A stretch of 64,000 bases of DNA from Amphiura filiformis (GCF_039555335.1 NC_092629.1:34466537-34530536), one strand, 5' to 3'; numbered from the stretch's first letter, positions 47,160 to 57,974 are shown. Numbers and translations: made by a program. The notes: generated by a model from the sequence alone, not told the origin.

Positions 47160-47799
47160 TGGACAAAAATATTCTTCTGATTTAATTTGGTTCACACCTT
47201 TATAAGGTGCAAACCTTTCAATTAATGTACATGTTTGTACAACCAAATTCATATGATATCAGCATATTATACATGTATTACTAAAGTGTGATTACATCAC
47301 TGACACAGCCTATAATTTAACCTATATCAAATATTAAAATTTAGTTACAACAAATAGCTTAACATAAAGCTTATATCAGTTAATTGACACATTACCTGAT
47401 GATTAGTAATTTAATTGACATTAATTTACTGTCAAAATCATGTATGATTTACAAAAGATATAAACTAAAGCATTCAAATGTGTCATATTAGGTACATAGT
47501 GTATAAAGACTGCACCAATACAAATCATTTCATACAAATTTTCCTACCTGCATTGTCATATGAAATCAAGCATTCAATGCTTTATAATTCCAGCATGTTC
47601 CAGATTAATTAGTAAACATCTTGAAATGTCCTACATGTAAATCCATACATTTTCGACCACAAATAACTTGAATATTCTGCACAAATATATTCCAACTGCA
47701 CAGCTAGCTGCTCCATTTTGAATTCATTCAGTGACCTTTGACCATATACCCACCCACGCATTCTTAAGATGCTTAATGCTATTTTCAAGGTCAAATTAA
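47160..47799. other. No gene recognised
   Basis: AT-rich noncoding sequence. Confidence 0.4.
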
Positions 47800-48055
47800 A
47801 AGCGGATAACCACCGGGTAACTCCTGCAAAGAATCTAACTTTCTGGGAACCTTCTGGGTAACTCATTTGAAATATTTGAGTTTTTGGGAGACTTCAAGTT
47901 CCGGATGTCCTACCCGAAAACCTTTGGATAACTTAATTAGGTATCCGCAAGGTATCCGCTAGCGGGCACTTTCGGATAACTCTGGAAAAGGAACCCGAAA
48001 GGTTTCTGATGACCACCGAATGGTCATCGGGTGGTCACCGGGAAACTTTTCTTTT
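47800..48055. repeat. Degenerate minisatellite next to orphan exon
   Basis: GGATAAC, CTAGCGG, ACCCGAAAACC and TCATCGGGTGGTCACCGGG-like motifs, related to 45480-45740. It abuts the partial MCT exon at 48063. Confidence 0.6.
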
Positions 48056-48062
48056 GCTATGG

Positions 48063-48130
48063 AAGGCACCAATAGCTTCAAATCCCGCTAACGTCATGAT
48101 TGAGAAGTAGACATTTCCCGATGTGTCATA
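48063..48130 (-). pseudogene. Orphan partial MCT exon 4
   Basis: Reads YDTSGNVYFSIMTLAGFEAI then GAF on the minus strand: the interior of exon 4 (YDISGNFYFSFMTLAGLEAIGAL) without its splice acceptor or tail. It starts 6 bp past the MCT-B stop. Its GAAGCTATTGGTGCC resembles MCT-A/C rather than MCT-B (GAAGCTGTGGGTGCC). The upstream junction is at TATGACA, a 7-mer present both near the start of exon 4 and at the normal stop of MCT-A (GTATGACAAG). Confidence 0.85.
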
Positions 48131-48135
48131 GTCTT

Positions 48136-48326
48136 TCAACTTGTAGCAACATTCCTGTGAGTGTCCTTGTTGATTTCTAAACATGTACTTGATCTGTTAG
48201 TTTCTGGTCCAAGGCATCTTTTGAAAAGACTTGGTCGTATAATGATTAATAAGGCACCCACAGCTTCAAGTCCCGCTAACGTCATGAATGAGAAGTAGAA
48301 ATTTCCCGATATGTCATACAGCCATC
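48136..48326 (-). CDS. MCT-B exon 4
   Basis: 191 bp from acceptor TTTTCAG to TGA. The last TM segment is conserved. The tail reads LGPETNRSSTCLEINKDTHR then NVATS, unlike the KDINVATLDTQVEKV end of the other two copies. Confidence 0.85.
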
Positions 48327-51300
48327 CTGAAAATGAAATGTGTGAGAGAGATAGTAAGTACCTGCTGTTTAATCCATGAGGAAAATCATCATGGACGTCC
48401 ATGGTAAAGTAGGACTGACTTGTAACAGTACATAGACTGATGGGCAACTCAACTCATACTGACCTAGTATGAAGCTATATATCTCCTAGTTTGCAACAGG
48501 GTCCAATGTATACCTTGGTAACGTTTGTGACATGCCAAAATAATGTAAATGGCCTTGCTGCAAAAGATCCCAGAGGTAAGTTGGTCTGTCAGCCACAAAA
48601 TACCATTGGTCCCCTTTTCAGTCGACATATGCTCTCTTGTGGGTTGTGGCTGACCAAGTTATAATTAAAGACAGAGATAAAAACAATTTATCGCGTCTGA
48701 TGTCACTGTCAATTACGATCCTTGATTGGTTTACACAGGTTAATCAGCGCGTAAAAGGAAGACCGATCTATCTGGTGCTGATCGGAGAAAAGGAATAGCA
48801 GCAAATGGCGAAAAAGTTCGTACTTTTACAAGGCAAAAAGCCGCTTTTCTAGGCATTGTGGACATGGTGCCTTCACCAAAGAAAGTTTCCTACTATAAAG
48901 ACCTAACTTTTGAGATGGTTTGCATGTCGAAAGGTGCAAAATTAACAATAAGGCGCCCGGTTATAAATCCGCGTTCAGCAAGTCATCAAACTGTGCTCGA
49001 GTTTGATTGACAGGTGACGTCAGACGCGATAAATTGTCTTTATATTTGTCTTTCATTATAGATCTGGGATTGCTCTTCATTGAACATACGTTAACGAAGG
49101 GTATTCGCCGATCTCACGGTCATCTCAAAACGAGATTCTACCCGCAAAGTGCGTGCTGCGTCTGCGTACGACTGTCAAACGCGTGTTTTATTTGCCGCGC
49201 AAGTTTTGCAAAATCCTTCTGGCGAGTAGCAAGAAAGCGCGAGAAACAAATATTGCTTGTGTGAATCGGTCAAAATTAACACTAACATGTGGATAGTTAC
49301 TTACCAGTTAATGGCCCTCCAGCGAGCATGCCAACACTTCTGAACAAATATTGCATTCCCATAGATCCAGCAAATCGTGATTCGTCATTTCGCAATATCT
49401 CCTTCAACAAGATTACATATATCGGACTCGTTGATCCAAGAAAAAATCCAGACATGAAAGATATCAGAGAAAGTAACCAATAAGCATCAACGAAGGGGTA
49501 GCAAAACATCATTACAGCGCCACCCACGAGGAATATAAAGAATGTCATATGTCCTGAGATGAACCCTTTGTCGATGAAAGGCCCAGCTGCTAGTCGACCA
49601 AGCAGGGCGCCCCCGCCGCCAAGCGCTGATAGAAACGAAGCTACCTGCGCAGTGTACCCGATGGAAATTGTATAGGAAACTAGAAAGAGAACCCAGCCAC
49701 AAAGCACTAGTTCATGTATCATCATTGCAGTTAAGTATGCAAATAAAATACGGTGGTTGTATAATACTGAAAATCCAAGATTTTTTGTAAAGTATTTTAT
49801 CAAACCTAAAACATTATCCACCCAATTTCTTTGGCTTGGTGACCCACTCGTATCATGTTCTTTTTGTTTATCCTGTTTTGCTGATATATGACTTCTTTCG
49901 TGTTGTATCATCAGAGCTCCTCCGACGCAAATATTGAAGTTCATGGATGCGTATATAAGCATGGCACCCCTCCATCCGTAGGTATTGATAAGGACTTCGA
50001 TTATAGGAGCCAATACGGTCATACCAACAGCCCCTCCTGTGAAAGCTATACCGTTTGCCATTGCGAATTTCTTCTCAAAGAAGTCCTTCGTAGCAACAAT
50101 CTTTGCTACAAGTGGAAGACCAGAGCCAAGACCTAAAACAAGTAAAAAAAGGGGAAAATTTTGGTACTTTTAATTAAATCGCTCTCTAATTTTCAATGTT
50201 ACAGATTTTTGTCTCTAAATTACTGCTCGTTAGGCTCTTTGAGTCCGGGGGGGGGGGGCGGCATATCATCAATTTTTGGTGGGTATTCTCCACCAGGATT
50301 TGGAGATGGTGTATCTTTGGGAGCTGACGGCATACCGGTAAAAGGAGTCTCTTGGAGCTGGGAATGGCGCGATCATGGTCTATGTTGGCTTTATAATTTG
50401 TTCTTGTGCAAAGATTGGTGAATAAAATGTTTAAATGCATGTTTTTGTACTTTGTTCTCAAAATCACCAAAAATGACAAAATGCAATTAGCGTTGCACTA
50501 ACAGGCTAGGATGACCACATGGCCGCGTTAATTAAAGTATCTAAGTATTAAATGACTTTATTGACTTACTTAAGAGGGCCATAGAACAGCCAAGATGTAC
50601 AAATGATTGTGAGAGGCTTGCTCCGATTAAACCGATTGACATTATTACTCCTCCACTCACTGTCAACCCACGGTATGTAAAATGGTGAGTTAGTGCTGCC
50701 CAAACGGGACCTGTACATGAGAAAAATGCATGATGGTATAATGTCATAGGATTTATGATTATGCCGCAAACTTGTAAAAGTTCACACAATTTGCACATTG
50801 CACCCCTTTGGTTTGATTAATAAGCTATACTTGCCCCTCTTAAGTCACTTTAATACACCAACTACAATAAGGGGTTGCGCAATAATTATGAGTCGTACCC
50901 CGGGGGTAAAATTTCCAAACGGCGTGTCAGAAAATGCTTGCCCCCTCTTGGCCTGCCAAAAATCGGTTGTCCCCCGCTCCTGATGTGTCGTTGTTCTGGT
51001 TCGTTAGGGGTCACCGGCTTAAATTTGAGTATCCTATTCTGATGAATTCTTGACGATGGCTATTTAATACTAGGTGTAATCTCTGGTAATTGACCAATAT
51101 GTGACCAGCTCCAACAAAACCCGGAACAAGTCGCCAGGCATGTTTTTGAGTTATAAGCCTTTAAAGATGACATTCTGATAAAAAAATATCAAATTTTGGA
51201 ATTCTTAATTTCAGGGTATTTGACCTTGGGACTTTCAAAGAGGTTTATTTAATCAATAATTGACAGTTGAACTATGATAATCTCTATTCAATCCTGTGTA

Positions 51301-51816
51301 AAGCAGGAAACTAATTAGCACATTACTCAGACTAGCAATTTTGCAAAAATATCAAGGTATCATTTACAAAATTATCCATATCTTGAAAAGTATTGATGAT
51401 ATGTATAGAATTTTGGTATCATTTTGAAGTTTATTGTCCCGTGCTTACATTTTTATTCAAATCATGAAATGTCAAAAATGTGACCTGTTCCTGGTTTTGT
51501 GGGAACGGGTCACATATTGGTCATCTCCCATTATATTGTGAGGAGCATGGGATTAGATGTTGATTTATTTTTGGTATGATGATGACAGACTAGACTTATT
51601 CAGCATACCTAACAGCGAACTTAGTCCAAGACCAATACTGCAGCTCAGACCAACAGCAAATGCACTCATCTGCAACTGCTCAATCAATTCAGGAATAAAA
51701 ACACCGAAGACTTTAACAATACCGAGTTCAAAAAATTCCACCAGGGTGACAGCAAACAGGATGACCCAGCTGTATCCGGAGTCAAGGTGCTGGTTTGGTC
51801 TTTTAATCAAAGACAT
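48136..51816 (-). CDS. MCT-B: monocarboxylate-transporter-like gene (SLC16 fold), complete coding set
   Basis: The exons (51816-51609, 50710-50570, 50132-49305, 48326-48136) join in frame to a 455-residue protein, the usual size for 12-TM monocarboxylate transporters. All introns are GT-AG and phase 1. The start ATG at 51816 opens MSLIKRPNQHLDSGYSWVIL. The segment DSGYSWV...GIVKVFGVFIPEL corresponds to the conserved TM1 motif (D.G.WGWVV...PK.FGVFF.EL) of the family. An acceptor (TTTTTACAG) lies 17 bp before the ATG, implying a 5' UTR intron that would lead to the TATA-bearing flank at 53.2 kb. The tail after the last TM is altered relative to MCT-A/C, with small insertions and an ~11-bp deletion that moves the stop earlier, but the membrane core is intact. 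Substrate is unknown. Confidence 0.88.
48661..49062. mobile_element. ~400-bp MITE in MCT-B intron 3
   Basis: Inverted ends of about 45 bp share ACAATTTATCGCGTCTGA and GT(C)AC..GTCAAT (48683-48715 / 49005-49040). The interior is noncoding. It is not found in the matching introns of MCT-A or MCT-C. Confidence 0.7.
49305..50132 (-). CDS. MCT-B exon 3
   Basis: 828 bp. Acceptor TTGTTTTAG, donor G|gtaagt. Same structure and near-identical protein to MCT-A exon 3 over TM4 to about TM10. Confidence 0.93.
50570..50710 (-). CDS. MCT-B exon 2
   Basis: 141 bp. Acceptor ATGTACAG, donor A|gtaagt. Encodes PVWAALTHHFTYRGLTVSGG and the next hydrophobic segment. Confidence 0.92.
50871..50980 (-). repeat. Dispersed CCCCGGGG/ATAATTATG repeat in MCT-B intron 1
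   Basis: Inverted relative of 12555-12670 and 20697-20860: GCGCAATAATTATGAG, TACCCCGGGGGTAAAATTTC, then GCTTGCCCCC and CCAAAAATCG. Confidence 0.7.
51092..51522. mobile_element. 431-bp TIR element in MCT-B intron 1
   Basis: Ends GACCAATATGTGACC / GGTCACATATTGGTC, with the match resuming after a 6-base mismatch (AACAAAACCCGGAACA versus TGTTCCTGGTTTTGTG). Noncoding. Confidence 0.8.
51609..51816 (-). CDS. MCT-B exon 1 (start codon)
   Basis: 208 bp: ATG at 51816, donor TTAG|gtatgc. Encodes the N-terminal tail, TM1 and the start of TM2 (VKVFGVFIPELIEQLQMSAF, then AVGLSCSIGLGLSSLLG). It is the only copy of this exon in the window. Confidence 0.88.
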
Positions 51817-51834
51817 GTTACGTATTAATTACCT

Positions 51835-52570
51835 GTAAAAAGAGAAATTAAACGAAAAGGGAAAATTAACATTTAACATTTTTTCAAAATGTACCAAAAC
51901 GTACTATACATATTGCTGTGCAAAAGAGCAGGAATTGGCCAATGGTGTAGGTGGGAATTTTGCCGAGGGGCAAGCCTGTATGGGGTGGGGGCCCAAACCC
52001 ACCAAACAAAAAGGGGGGTAGGTGCTGGTTGTGTGACGCACCCGTCCCCACTTCCCTATAATCGACAAAAAAGTGCACTTTCAGAGTAAAAATATCAAAG
52101 AAGTAAAAGGAAAATTGACAAAGGGAACACTTTTCATGCTAATAGCCCACATTTTTAGATGGATGTAGTCCACTTTTTTGTAGGGAAAAGCCGGGTCCAC
52201 ATTTACAAATTTCTCACACCTCCCTCGCAAAAGAGAATCTTGTTTACGGGCCTCTTTGTCTAGATTTTAACTCCGGGGTGAATGAATCAGACAATCGTGG
52301 AAAAGGAGGGTCGAAATTGCCAATTTGAATGTTCTATTTATATTGAAACAAAACATAGTAAGGTTTAATATTAATTTTTAACACAAGCTAGCAATGCAGT
52401 GATCCAAGATTTGGTCAATTGAATTATCCAACCAAACTTTCCCTATAATACTTGTTACTAAAAAATTTGCACTTTTGTTACTAATTTAATCAAACTGAAT
52501 TTCGGTCTTAAAGTGATTCTCATAATTTAATTTTAATGCGCGTGAAGTGGCAAGGCGTGCGAAAATGCAA
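51835..52570. other. MCT-B 5' UTR intron region, no exon recognised
   Basis: Noncoding with short G-rich repeat fragments. If transcription starts near 53.2 kb, this lies within the first intron. Confidence 0.4.
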
Positions 52571-52861
52571 CATCTGGATTTACTGCTAGCCAGAGCTTTA
52601 GTAGAGGACCTGTCATGACCATACGAGTATTTTGATATATTACTTGATATAATTGGAGCACTCTGAAAATATGACCCCCATGTGACCTTGATTGACCCCT
52701 CCCCGGAATGTCCGGAAGTTTCAGGAGGTGAGCCCAAGCTAAATTTATTCAGAATCAATCAAAGATCCCAAAATGACTCTCAAACTTTTGTTCTATGATT
52801 TAGTTACAGAGTCTACAGGCTGGTCCTCTACTAAAGCTCTGGCTAGCAGTAAATCCAGATG
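52571..52861. mobile_element. 291-bp MITE with perfect 40-bp TIRs
   Basis: CATCTGGATTTACTGCTAGC continues to a 40-bp arm (52571-52610), exactly inverted at 52822-52861. The identical arms suggest recent activity. A flanking GAAAATGCA / GAAATGATC resemblance hints at an 8-9-bp duplication but is imperfect. Confidence 0.85.
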
Positions 52862-52904
52862 TGGAAATGATCACTCCAAGTAATCACTATATGGTACAGT
52901 TTTA

Positions 52905-53462
52905 ATACTCGTACCGTTCCACAACATTGCCAGGTGCCACTGACTGAGCATGGAAACATATTCATTTTTATTACACAATAAGAGAAAATAATGAAAACCT
53001 ACATCACACATTCACCAGCTATCACCATTGATGTTCCACTGTGGCACTCCATAATCAAGTTATAATAATCACTTATTATTATAAAGGCCTAAACACACAC
53101 GTTTGTAGGAATACACGAGCTTGCATTCACAACCGACCTGAACCGACTGAGTAAATAGCATCGTACCCTTGTACTTTTACTAGCATTGACATTGTGCATG
53201 TTTATCAGATTGTGCATGTGCATCAAAGGACTTTTGAACTTTATAACCAATCAATGACATGACATTTGAATGACGTGCTCAGTACAAACAAGAACTGTCT
53301 TTAAAAGGACGGAGCAACCGATGAAGTAATAATGGCATTGATATTCCTGCCAGGAATGCTGTTAATTTATTTTATGAGTGAAAAAAGATAAGTCAGCAAT
53401 CAAATTGCTAAACTCATCCGAAAATAATAATTTCTATGTATAAATTATGGCACGAAAGCAGT
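52905..53462 (-). promoter_or_regulatory. 5' flank of MCT-B, duplicated upstream of the sulfotransferase-like gene
   Basis: Aligned in the same orientation with 55680-56258 over about 560 bp. Shared strings include GATGTTCCACTGTGGCACTC, CACAACCGACCTGAACCGAC, TTTTACTAGCATTGACATTG, TCAAAGGACTTTTGAACTTT and GACGTGCTCAGTACAAACAA. On the minus strand, where both genes are read, it holds a TATA box and an adjacent CCAAT-type element. Inference: promoter and 5' UTR region of MCT-B. Confidence 0.6.
53239..53251 (-). promoter_or_regulatory. Candidate TATA box and CCAAT element of MCT-B
   Basis: Minus strand ATTGGTTATAAAG: TATAAAG at 53245-53239, preceded by ATTGG (inverted CCAAT). The homologous site upstream of the sulfotransferase-like gene is TATATAAAG. 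Conservation between paralogous flanks supports a core promoter; no start site can be fixed. Confidence 0.45.
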
Positions 53463-53824
53463 AGTATAATTATTCAAAACCACAATAGCTGTAATGCCAT
53501 TGTGCTCAACGATCACATTAATTTGGTATGCACGGTATTCATCATTTGTCCTTCCATGTTAATCTAGACTTCGAAACTAATGTAAAGTCTTATTGCAAAT
53601 GAATTTTTATTTTTACATTTCGGATTTGGCTTTGAACAATAGTGATACATACCATGTTTACAGAACAAATTCGCCAGACACCGTAAGAATGTCAAACTTT
53701 GTATTTTGTTTATTGTATTTTAGTAATTCACTGCAGTTTCTTTATTCAGCATCATAACATGTTCATAGTTCACTAGTTTACGATATTTTTCAAGCAACTG
53801 TCCAAATGAGCCTCTAAAAGTTTA
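53463..53824. other. No feature recognised
   Basis: AT-rich upstream sequence beyond the duplicated flank. Confidence 0.4.
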
Positions 53825-54085
53825 TTCTACAAATCGTATACTCTGCAAACTTGCTTAATTTATTGTTGTTAATTAGTTATGTACGTTTTATAAAAGTGTT
53901 GTTGTTTCAGCCCTCTTCACAACGTAACTCAAGAACCGCAGCACCTATAAAAGTATATCTGTGATATTTTAATTCTTCTACACGCTCGCTATGAATTGAG
54001 CAATGCAATTGTTGCCAAAGCTCACTACCAGGCATTCGTAAGATGCTGTTAACTACCAAATCACAACAGTTTAAAATAATTAATA
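53825..54085 (-). repeat. Dispersed repeat, inverted copy of MCT-A intron-2 segment
   Basis: See 37570-37870. Lies upstream of MCT-B, outside the shared promoter module. Confidence 0.7.
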
Positions 54086-54563
54086 ACCTTAACCAGAGAA
54101 GAAATTATTTAATCAGTTGAGCTGTTTTCAATGAGTGTTATCTTGGTGGGTTTAAGTCCTGCAAAGGTCGAATTGAATTCTACTGTAGACATGACTGCAT
54201 CATGTGCCGAGCTGAAACCTTCCGAATTTATTCCGATTTCATTCTATGGCTACCCAAAATCCCCGTGTCGTGTAACAAGGTGGTTTTTCCAGATTTCTTC
54301 GAAAATACAGCATCGATTTGAAGCGTCAAATTGCAGGATGGTAATGACAAAAATACGATTCATTTTATGATATCAAAAACTCATCAACAATGAGAAAAAT
54401 CGGAGGGGGGGGGTGATGCTGTTGATCAAGTTACGGACCTTTAAGCTTTATTTTTTATACATGGTCACTATACGAATGTTCTGCTTTGTAGGATTATACC
54501 TGTCTATGTATAAGGTCTGTCAAACATTACTTTTTTTGAAATCTTTATATTCTTTTAAAATGT

Positions 54564-55496
54564 TTATGGCTTGATTCGCATATCGTACAACTTGCGATCG
54601 TGAGGCTCGCAGAGGTTGCCGAATTTGACGACATCAGGAGGTAAGGAAGAGGGGAGATCTGTAGCAGGTTGAAATCCGGTGCTGGCAAACGCCGCATCGA
54701 AGTAATGCATCATTTGATTTCCTTTAAGAAATCCTTTTCAGATGATCCAACTCCTTTTCACGATCCCATCACCAGCTTCCCACGTCAGCAGACTTTTACT
54801 GTAATGTATACCGGTTTTCTCACAGTATTGGCTGATAATCGATTCTGGATGATTCTGCAGATCATCAGCATCTATGATTATCGGTTCTCCTTTCATTTCA
54901 CCGATCTTTTTGAGATGCTCTATCAACTCCACCATCTCAACAAAACCGTATCCAGGACACATGTTCAAAAGTGGGACTTCTGTAATATCAACCTGTTCAG
55001 TTGTCATACCAGGTTGCAGAAAGACTGCCACCACTCCTTTACGCAGGGACAATCCAACCCTGAGCGGATTACGAATGATAAAGGTGTGTAGATACCCTTT
55101 CGGCAAATAGTCGTGTTTCCCGTGAATGCCACTCATGAGATCTTTGCAAAATACCAGCTTCTTTCCAGGATAATCACTTTCAAGAGTCTTTTGAGCCCAC
55201 TCGTACGTGCAATATTGATCATCCCAGCCGACATCACAGCTGTCATGTTGTTTCATCTGGTGTGTAGCATCAGCAAATGCTTTCGTTACTTCATCATCAC
55301 CTCCACCTTGTTGACCTCCGGCTCCTCCTATAACTCCTTCAGGTCCTAGTGTGGCTGCACATTGGTATGGCTCATTGATGATTTGGACTCCGTCAACGAA
55401 ACTCATACACTTTTCAAAAACAGTGGATAAAGATCTAGCCGGACCCCATGTCATAATACGAAGTGGCGGATTTGGTCCAGATGCTTTTTCAGCCAT
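54564..55496 (-). CDS. Sulfotransferase-like P-loop protein, one in-frame TGA
   Basis: ATG at 55496 opens MAEKASGPNPPLRIMTWGPA then RSLSTVFEKCM, the 5'-phosphosulfate-binding-like segment. FIIRNPLRVGLSLRKG near residue 145 corresponds to the 3'-phosphate-binding R-NP-S motif. INEPYQ, VFCKDLMSG and PIIIDADDLQ are further family blocks. The family is often mislabelled branched-chain aminotransferase-like because plants fuse this domain to such an enzyme. Likely role: transfer of a sulfo group, or a non-catalytic relative; substrate unknown. After 252 codons a TGA (54740-54738) interrupts, then 57 more codons continue in the same frame to TAA (KGFLKGNQMMHYFDAAF...YDMRIKP), so the stop may be a recent mutation, a read-through or recoding site, or an assembly error. 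An acceptor-like TTTCAG lies about 19 bp before the ATG. Intronless coding region. Confidence 0.8.
54738..54740 (-). other. In-frame TGA inside the sulfotransferase-like ORF
   Basis: Context ATC ATC TGA AAA GGA on the minus strand. No frameshift is needed to continue into the conserved-looking C-terminal 57 codons. TCA (Ser) to TGA is one base change. Confidence 0.85.
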
Positions 55497-55679
55497 CTTA
55501 AGGGTTGGTAATAATCTGAAACGTACAATAATTTGAATATTATGCATTTTATACCAAGCAAATTGTTGTCATTTATAATATTGTTAGTTAAATTTGAAAT
55601 CTTTTTAATTAAAATTTGATTTCAAACATGAACTTTTTTACTCACCTTCAACTACTAGTTTTTGTTAGGTTGATATAAT

Positions 55680-56258
55680 ATGAGTACGCTTACCATTTAC
55701 AACTCCACAACAGTGCCCGGTGGCACTGAGCATCTGCTACATTTAAATTACACAATATACAGCAATGAGAGAAAATAACGAAAACTAAATCAGACATTCA
55801 CCACATTGATCATGTCGATGTTCCACTGTGGCACTCCATAATCTAGTAGTAATAATCATTTATTATTATAAAAGTATAAAGGCCTATAATTAACACACAC
55901 ACCCCTATACGAATACATGCACAACCGACCTGAACCGACTGAGTAAATACCGGGAGAATATCATCGTACCTTGTACTTTTACTAGCATTGACATTGTGCA
56001 TGTTTAGTTTGTTCCATCTTCGTGGATCAAAGGACTTTTGAACTTTATATAACGGAATTCAATGACATTTAAATGACGTGCTCAGTACAAACAAGAACTG
56101 TCTTTAAAAAATACAGAGCAACTGATGAAGATCATGTTTGATTTATTGCATTGATAACTGCCCGGAATGCTGGTAATTTGTTTTGTGAGAGAAAATAATA
56201 AGCGAAGCAAAAAATTGCTAAACTGATCTGAAAATAATTATTTCTGTGTAATTATGGA
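55680..56258 (-). promoter_or_regulatory. 5' flank of the sulfotransferase-like gene, paralogous to the MCT-B flank
   Basis: Homologous to 52905-53462 in the same orientation. The shared piece includes a TATA box and the putative 5' UTR (CAGTCGGTTCAGGTCGGTTG on the minus strand). The coding start lies about 550 bp downstream of the TATA box. Inference: this gene and MCT-B may be expressed under similar control. Confidence 0.6.
56043..56051 (-). promoter_or_regulatory. Candidate TATA box, sulfotransferase-like gene
   Basis: TATATAAAG on the minus strand, in the same place of the duplicated flank as TATAAAG of MCT-B, followed in both by TTCAAAAGTCCTTTGAT. Confidence 0.5.
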
Positions 56259-56432
56259 GGTCTAGTTTTCTGTTTAGGCCTATGTTAGTTCCTTGGCCAA
56301 GTTCATCTACACCATACATAAGTGGCTCCCGAGCCGGAGGGCCTGGGCGGCCCTAATAATTTTGGTGGTGGACAAGTACCCTAGGACCACCCCTCTCCCT
56401 CCCCCCAAAAAAAGAACAACAGCAAAAACATT

Positions 56433-56548
56433 AAGGTAAAATTCATATAAAATATAAGGTAAAATTCATAATTTTAGGGTAAAATTCATAATTTTAGGGT
56501 AAAATTCATAAATTTTAGGGTATAATTCATAATATAAGGTTCAATTCA
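56433..56548 (+). repeat. ~23-bp tandem repeat, TTAGGGTAAAATTCATAA
   Basis: About five degenerate units of GGTAAAATTCATAA(T)TTTTA. Not telomeric despite the TTAGGG string. Confidence 0.85.
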
Positions 56549-56559
56549 TGTAGAAATGT

Positions 56560-57330
56560 ACGAATGTCAAAAGTTTCCCCTCCCGCACCAACCACGCCTT
56601 CATATGAAAAGATTTGGCTAAACGATTCTCTTATAAATGCATCTACGAAACGCAGTTTCCACCTCGATACACCTGAGTACACAGATATTTCCAAGCACAG
56701 CGAGTCTAGCCTCTACACAATCTGTGTTTATACTACACGGTTGAGTGCATAGCATCATAAGAGCTGTGTGAGATCTGGTGGAAAATAGGCATATGTGATT
56801 GGTTTTTGTCAAAACCTCAAGTGTTCATTTCATCCAATCAGAAATATTTTTTTATATCGAACAAAAGATAACACCCCCTAAAAACACTTTTTTCATTATG
56901 TCAACAGATAACGCAATGTTTATGCCAACTGGATAGAAGGGATGGCTGAGATGACAAAAGTAAAGTAAGATGAGGCCCGTGAGGATCATTCCATATTTCG
57001 GGGACAATCATTTGGCAAAGTTAGGAATAGCAGGGAGCAGCCAATTAGTCAGAAGGATCGTTACTCCGAAAACGGTCGACGTTTGGATTTAAGGAATTTT
57101 AGGTTTGGAGTTGGGTTATGGATAAGAGCTAGCACATTGTTAGGGGTATGGTTAAGATTATGATTAGGGCTTAGTCTATAGGTTAGGGTTAAGGTAAAGT
57201 TTATGGTTACGGTAAGGATTGGGATGTATAACTAAGTTATTTGAGTTTTTCGGACTTATGACTCTTCAAACCGAAATGTTATAGGAAATGTGTTTAAATG
57301 TATAATGGGCGCCATTCATTGGGATGTCCC
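56560..57330. other. No gene recognised
   Basis: Noncoding. 57110-57215 has scattered GGTTAGGGTTA-like words without regular period. Confidence 0.4.
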
Positions 57331-57334
57331 AAAC

Positions 57335-57540
57335 ACTAGGATCCACAACATACTCATCTATCAGGGGCACAGTTCTTCAACTCCATTACATTTGTACATT
57401 CATTGAATGACTTTTGAAACTTTGGGTACAAAAACTCTGCAACTTGAGGTCAAATTTTGCACTATGATTATGTAATCGAGGTTAATGGACTTTGCCATTG
57501 GGATGAGGCTATTGTGGTCCATAGTGAAACGTTATCAGGA
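57335..57540 (-). repeat. MCT-C 3' flank segment, paralogous to 41085-41275
   Basis: Minus-strand match to the sequence just after the MCT-A stop, but displaced about 1.2 kb from the MCT-C stop by later insertions including the SINE at 57975. Confidence 0.7.
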
Positions 57541-57974
57541 TACATGTAACATTTAACCTTCTGTTGACATAATCATATGAAGTCACAGCATTAGGTTTTT
57601 AAAGATCCCTTCTCTAAGTTTCATAAATTGGGCCAAATTGTGTCTTAAAATAATTATGTAAAACCGGGCCAAAGGAAGTTGCACTGTTTACGTTGTTGGA
57701 TATGAAAAACCTGCACTTTGAACATGTTAAAAACAAAACTGCCAAGAGATTATACAGGAGATTTTGCTTTAGACATGCATTCACGGCCATTGTTATCGAA
57801 AGCTTTGGTTCACAAAATTCAGGAGTCACTTCCGTGTTCCAGAAATGTTCGATGAGAGATCGGTTTGCATCAGATGGCCTAATTCAGTACATCTTTCCAT
57901 AATTCGTTTTCAAATGTTGACAGTTGGTAACAGGTGTCATGCTGGAAGCATTTTGGGCCATTGTATGATTGAAT

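Noticed and set aside
57110-57215. Interstitial telomere repeat
   Set aside because: GGTTAGGGTTA-like words are irregular and few, with no regular TTAGGG period.
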